Shown: positions 60,614-64,000 of the stretch, in pieces
Position numbering within the stretch: position 1 is the stretch's first letter
Layout of the letters: each line of letters opens with the position of its first letter
Assembly: GCA_017624675.1 (NCBI GenBank)
Contig: JAGAMO010000009.1
Location: 186,001 to 250,000 of the forward strand
Origin: Clostridia bacterium
GTDB taxonomy: Bacteria > Bacillota > Clostridia > Oscillospirales > Acutalibacteraceae
DNA length: 64,000 bases
Direction of reading: 5' to 3'
Notes under the pieces: model-generated
What the model was told of the DNA's origin: nothing
The model's database searches: none
Seen by the model: only the letters and a program-made list of their open reading frames with translations
Position numbers and translations under genes: made by a program

Positions 60614-63112
60614 TTGAAACTGCTTTGCATTGACGGAAACAGCATTATAAACCGTGCTTTTTACGGAATAAAACTGCTTACCACCAAGGACGGACTCTAT
60701 ACAAATGCGGTTTATGGTTTTATAAATATTTTCAACCGACTGATAGAAACCGAAAAGCCCGACGGCGTGGCGGTGGCTTTTGATTTGCGCAAACCCACCT
60801 TCCGCCATTTGAAATATGCCGAATACAAGGCAGGCAGAAAAGGTATGCCCGAGGAACTGCGTCAGCAGATGCCGATTTTAAAAGAGTGGCTGACTCTTTC
60901 GGGTTATCACTGTCTTGAGTGCGAGGGTTACGAGGCGGACGATATTTTGGGCACCTTAGCTAGACTTTGCGAGGAAAAGGGCGACACTTGTGTTATCTCA
61001 ACGGGTGACCGTGACTCTTTACAGCTAATTTCTGACAAAACAAAGGTTGTTTTGGTTACAAACAAGGAAAATATCAACTTCACAAAAGAGGCTCTTTTTG
61101 AAAAATACGGTTTAACCCCCGAGGAAATGATAGAGTTAAAGGCGCTTATGGGTGACTCGTCTGACAATATCCCAGGTGTTGCGGGTGTTGGCGAGAAAAC
61201 CGCCACCGATTTGATTACCCGTTACCACTCCATTGACTATATTTTCGAAAACCTTGACTCTCTTGAAATTAAAGAGGGTGTGAGAAATAAGTTGGCGCTC
61301 GGTAAGGACAGCGCATATCTTAGCCGTGAGCTTGGCACAATTTGCAAAACCGCTCCCATAAACGAGGAACTTTCAAGTTATAAAACAGCCGAAAGGCAAG
61401 AGGGCGACCTTGCCCGACTTATGACCAAGCTTGAATTCTTTAAGCTTATGGAAAAAATGGGACTAAAGCCCGATAATCGAGAGTCGCAAGGTGGCAACAC
61501 CGAAACCTCGAATTATAAAATACAAAAACCAACAACTTTCGACAGTGTGACCCTTTTTGTCGAAGCCGACCGCTTCGCAGGTGTTGTGGAGGACAGTGTT
61601 TTTGAACTAAGCGAAACGGAATTTAAAGAAATTTTAGAAAACGCCCAGATAAAAAAGACCTTGCACGGCGCAAAGGCAATCTGGAAAGAACACCCCAATG
61701 CCGAAAACATCGTTTTTGACCCAATGCTTGGCGCATATCTTTGCAACCCCTCGGCATCTTCCTATGATATCGACCGAATTATCGGCGAATACTGTTTATC
61801 CACAGTAGAACTTGACGACGAGTTTCTTAAAAAAGCCTGTCTTTTGAAAGAGGCTTGTGCTTCAATAAAGACCGAGCTAGAGAAAACAAATCAGTTAAAG
61901 CTTTTAGAGGAAATCGAACTGCCGTTATCGAGAGTTTTGGCAGATATGGAAAATGTGGGCTTTAAAGCAGACAAAAAGGCTTTAGAGAATATGTCCGCCG
62001 AGTTAGGCGAGAGAGTTTCACTTATTGAAAAGGAAATTTTCAGCCTTGTGGGTTATGAATTTAATCTTAATTCCCCGAAACAACTGGGAATTGCGCTTTT
62101 TGAAAAGCTAGAGCTTCCTGCAAAGAAAAAAACCAAGAGCGGATACAGCACAAATGCTGAGGTTTTGGAGGAGCTTAAAAATATCCACCCAGCAGTGGCG
62201 CTTATTTTGGAATACCGCCAACTTGCGAAACTAAAATCAACCTATACTGACGGTTTGCAGACCTGTATTGCAGAAGACGGCAGAATTCACACCACCTTTA
62301 ACCAGACCGAGGCGAGAACAGGCAGAATCAGTTCCTTGGAACCTAATTTGCAAAACATTCCCGTTCGCACCGAGGAGGGCAAAAGGCTTAGAGAGTTCTT
62401 TGTTGCTGAGGACGGCAAAATGCTCGTAGATGCCGACTATTCACAAATTGAACTTCGTGTTTTAGCCGACATTTCAGGGGATGAAACTATGCTTTCAGCA
62501 TTTGAAAGCGGTACCGATATTCACACCGTCACCGCTTCTCAGGTATTCGGGGTTCCCACCGATTTTGTGACACCCATTATGCGAAGCCGTGCAAAAGCGG
62601 TTAACTTTGGCATTGTTTACGGAATTGGCGCTTTCTCCCTTTCAAAAGACATTGGCGTTACCCGTAAGGAAGCCGACAGTTATATAAAAACCTATCTTTC
62701 AACCTATAAGGGTGTTGCCGATTATATGGAAACCACCATTAAAGAGGCAAAACTCAACGGCTTTGTTTCGACAATTTTCGGCAGAAGAAGATATCTGCCC
62801 GAGCTTCAGAACTCCAACAAAATGTTGGTGGCATTTGGCGAAAGGGTTGCAAGAAACGCACCTATACAAGGCTCCGCTGCCGATATTATCAAACTTGCTA
62901 TGATAAAAGTGTGGAAAAGGCTTAAAACCGATTTCCCCACCGCCCGTCTGATTTTACAGGTGCACGATGAACTGATAGTTGAGTGTGACTCTAAAGACGC
63001 CGAGGCTGTGAAAAAGATTTTATCAAGCGAGATGGAAAACGCCGTAAGCCTTAAGGTTAAACTTTCGGCAGACGCAAACTATGGACAGAACTGGTTGGAA
63101 GCTAAAGGATGA
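60614..63112 (+). CDS. polA: DNA polymerase I
   Basis: An 832-residue family A polymerase. The N-terminal 5'-3' nuclease (about 1-290) has CIDGNSIINRAFYGIKLLTTKDGLYTNAVYGF, GYEADDILGTLA, GDRDSLQLI and GDSSDNIPGV. The middle region (about 310-420) has the place of a 3'-5' exonuclease but lacks the usual DxE metal site, so proofreading is probably absent, as in several Gram-positive PolA. The polymerase domain shows DADYSQIELRVLADISGD, RSRAKAVNFGIVYGIGAF and LQVHDELIVECD. The start is TTG at 60614 after GGGAGTGAT. It overlaps the next gene by four bases. Confidence 0.96.
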   Translation: MKLLCIDGNSIINRAFYGIKLLTTKDGLYTNAVYGFINIFNRLIETEKPDGVAVAFDLRKPTFRHLKYAEYKAGRKGMPEELRQQMPILKEWLTLSGYHCLECEGYEADDILGTLARLCEEKGDTCVISTGDRDSLQLISDKTKVVLVTNKENINFTKEALFEKYGLTPEEMIELKALMGDSSDNIPGVAGVGEKTATDLITRYHSIDYIFENLDSLEIKEGVRNKLALGKDSAYLSRELGTICKTAPINEELSSYKTAERQEGDLARLMTKLEFFKLMEKMGLKPDNRESQGGNTETSNYKIQKPTTFDSVTLFVEADRFAGVVEDSVFELSETEFKEILENAQIKKTLHGAKAIWKEHPNAENIVFDPMLGAYLCNPSASSYDIDRIIGEYCLSTVELDDEFLKKACLLKEACASIKTELEKTNQLKLLEEIELPLSRVLADMENVGFKADKKALENMSAELGERVSLIEKEIFSLVGYEFNLNSPKQLGIALFEKLELPAKKKTKSGYSTNAEVLEELKNIHPAVALILEYRQLAKLKSTYTDGLQTCIAEDGRIHTTFNQTEARTGRISSLEPNLQNIPVRTEEGKRLREFFVAEDGKMLVDADYSQIELRVLADISGDETMLSAFESGTDIHTVTASQVFGVPTDFVTPIMRSRAKAVNFGIVYGIGAFSLSKDIGVTRKEADSYIKTYLSTYKGVADYMETTIKEAKLNGFVSTIFGRRRYLPELQNSNKMLVAFGERVARNAPIQGSAADIIKLAMIKVWKRLKTDFPTARLILQVHDELIVECDSKDAEAVKKILSSEMENAVSLKVKLSADANYGQNWLEAKG

Positions 63113-63951
63113 ATATACTTTTTATTTGCACGGGAAACACCTGCCGCAGCCCCATGGCTGAGGGGTATTTGGACAGTTTGAATCTGCCTAATGTAAATAC
63201 CGAAAGCCGAGGACTTGCTTCCCAAGGCGGTCCCATCAGCGAAAACGCTATAAAGGTTATGCTTGAAAAAGGGATAGATTTGAGCGACAATGTTTCCGCT
63301 CCCCTTGTCTTAACCGACCTTTTATGGGCAGACAAAATAATTTATATGAGTGAAAGCCACCTTGCGTTTTTAAGGCTTTACGCCCCTGAGGATAAACTTT
63401 TAATGCTGGGTGGCGGAATACTAGACCCCTTTGGCGGCGACTGTGATGTTTACCGCAAATGCCGAGACGAGATATTCTCAGCTATTGACAAGCTCGTGAA
63501 AAAAGGCTTTTTTGACGAAACGGTTGTTATGAAAGCCGACAAAACAAAAGCGTCACAAATCGCCGAGCTAGAAAAAGAGTGTTTTTCGCTTCCTTGGAGC
63601 ATAAAGACAATTACCGAGGCAATGGAAAACGGCACAACATTTTTTGTAGCCCAAAAGGGTGAAAAAACGGTAGGTTACATTGGAATATCCGTGATTTTAG
63701 ACGAGGGATACATCACAAACATTGCCGTTACCAAAAAAGAACGCAAAAAAGGCGTTGGCACTGCCCTTTTAGAAAGGGTTTTTGCCGAAGCCAGAGATAA
63801 TAACCTTTCTTTCATTTCCTTGGAAGTGAGAGAAAGCAACAAAAAAGCGATTTCCCTTTATGAAAAATTCGGTTTCAAAAAAGAGGGAAAACGCAAAAAC
63901 TTTTATGATAACCCCAAAGAAGATGCTTTGATACTGACTAAGAGGTTTTAA
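63109..63951 (+). CDS. Fused YwlE-like protein arginine phosphatase and RimI-like N-acetyltransferase
   Basis: A 280-residue fusion. Residues 1 to about 135 form a low-molecular-weight phosphatase: P-loop C7-T-G-N-T-C-R13-S14 and general-acid D106 in ILDPFGGDCDVYRKCRDEI. The Thr in CTGNTCRS (T11) and the whole motif match YwlE, a protein arginine phosphatase, rather than tyrosine phosphatases (usually CxGNICRS). Residues about 139-280 form a RimI-type GNAT: LEKECFSLPWS, ITNIAVTKKERKKGVGTALL and LEVRESNKKAISLYEKFGF. RimI acetylates the N-terminus of ribosomal protein bS18. The gene leads directly into tsaD, as rimI often does. Confidence 0.9.
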   Translation: MNILFICTGNTCRSPMAEGYLDSLNLPNVNTESRGLASQGGPISENAIKVMLEKGIDLSDNVSAPLVLTDLLWADKIIYMSESHLAFLRLYAPEDKLLMLGGGILDPFGGDCDVYRKCRDEIFSAIDKLVKKGFFDETVVMKADKTKASQIAELEKECFSLPWSIKTITEAMENGTTFFVAQKGEKTVGYIGISVILDEGYITNIAVTKKERKKGVGTALLERVFAEARDNNLSFISLEVRESNKKAISLYEKFGFKKEGKRKNFYDNPKEDALILTKRF

Positions 63952-63953
63952 GT

Positions 63954-64000
63954 ATGATTATTTTAAGCGTTGAAAGTTCTTGTGACGAAACAAGCGTTGC
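63954..64000 (+). CDS. tsaD: tRNA N6-adenosine threonylcarbamoyltransferase, first codons (cut by window edge)
   Basis: A frame opens at ATG 63954, two bases after the previous stop, with AAGAGG upstream, and runs off the right edge. The visible residues MIILSVESSCDETSV are the highly conserved start of TsaD. The enzyme transfers the threonylcarbamoyl group made by TsaC (encoded at 40 kb) onto A37 of tRNAs. Only about 15 residues are visible, but the motif is distinctive. Confidence 0.9.
   Translation, partial: MIILSVESSCDETSV

Overview
The window looks like a chromosomal segment of a low-to-moderate G+C Bacillota, most likely class Clostridia (an Oscillospirales/Ruminococcaceae-type gut organism). 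This is inferred from the protein families (DUF951, DUF1385, DUF1653, YerC/TrpR-like regulator, HisZ, EpsG, VanZ, an ECF S component, a YwlE-type phosphatase), strong AGGAGG-type ribosome binding sites, frequent TTG/GTG starts and TTGACA-N17-TATAAT promoters. I see no rRNA, prophage, insertion sequence or CRISPR array. One tRNA gene is present.

Layout. 1-3.9 kb (minus): lipoprotein, OmpR-type response regulator, sensor kinase and a truncated DUF1385 gene in one operon. 4.0-6.6 kb (plus): a YfhO-type membrane protein. 6.7-8.5 kb (minus): a small operon for a 40-residue acidic peptide, a secreted cohesin-like protein and a lipoprotein with serine/lysine/asparagine repeats. 8.6-10.9 kb (minus): FkbM-type methyltransferase, TspO and a formyltransferase-fold protein. 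10.93-11.15 kb: an array of different short hairpins joined by a conserved 9-base linker, in two converging halves. 11.2-12.4 kb (minus): tRNA-Leu(UAA), then rpsF-ssb-rpsR. 12.5-14.0 kb (plus): type III pantothenate kinase and an ECF substrate-binding protein.

14.1-36.4 kb (plus) is a 20-gene cell-surface polysaccharide locus. It holds an initiating phosphoglycosyl transferase, an aldo/keto reductase, a split transketolase, the enzyme pair expected to make UDP-GalNAc and UDP-GalNAcA, seven glycosyltransferase-type genes (one more is uncertain), an EpsG-type polymerase, an acyltransferase, a pyruvyltransferase and a flippase. Two TupA-like ATP-grasp proteins and an EctB-like diaminobutyrate aminotransferase suggest a uronic acid polymer carrying amide-linked amino acids. 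Its middle part is visibly more AT-rich than the flanks.

36.4-42.2 kb (minus) is a compact seven-gene housekeeping operon: DUF951, prfA, tsaC, coaE, M18 peptidase, DUF1653, mnmE. 42.3-49.8 kb (plus) is a complete histidine operon led by a TrpR-family regulator with a palindrome in its promoter; hisZ and hisG are fused. 49.8-52.1 kb (minus): GtrA and a VanZ/nucleotidyltransferase fusion. 52.2-57.5 kb (minus): tdh-kbl-TRIC-lysR-thrC, a threonine/glycine operon. 57.7-60.5 kb (plus): ychF, a lipid kinase and an SDR. 60.6-64.0 kb (plus): polA, a protein arginine phosphatase-RimI fusion, and the start of tsaD.

All function calls come from reading motifs and overall resemblance. No database search was run.
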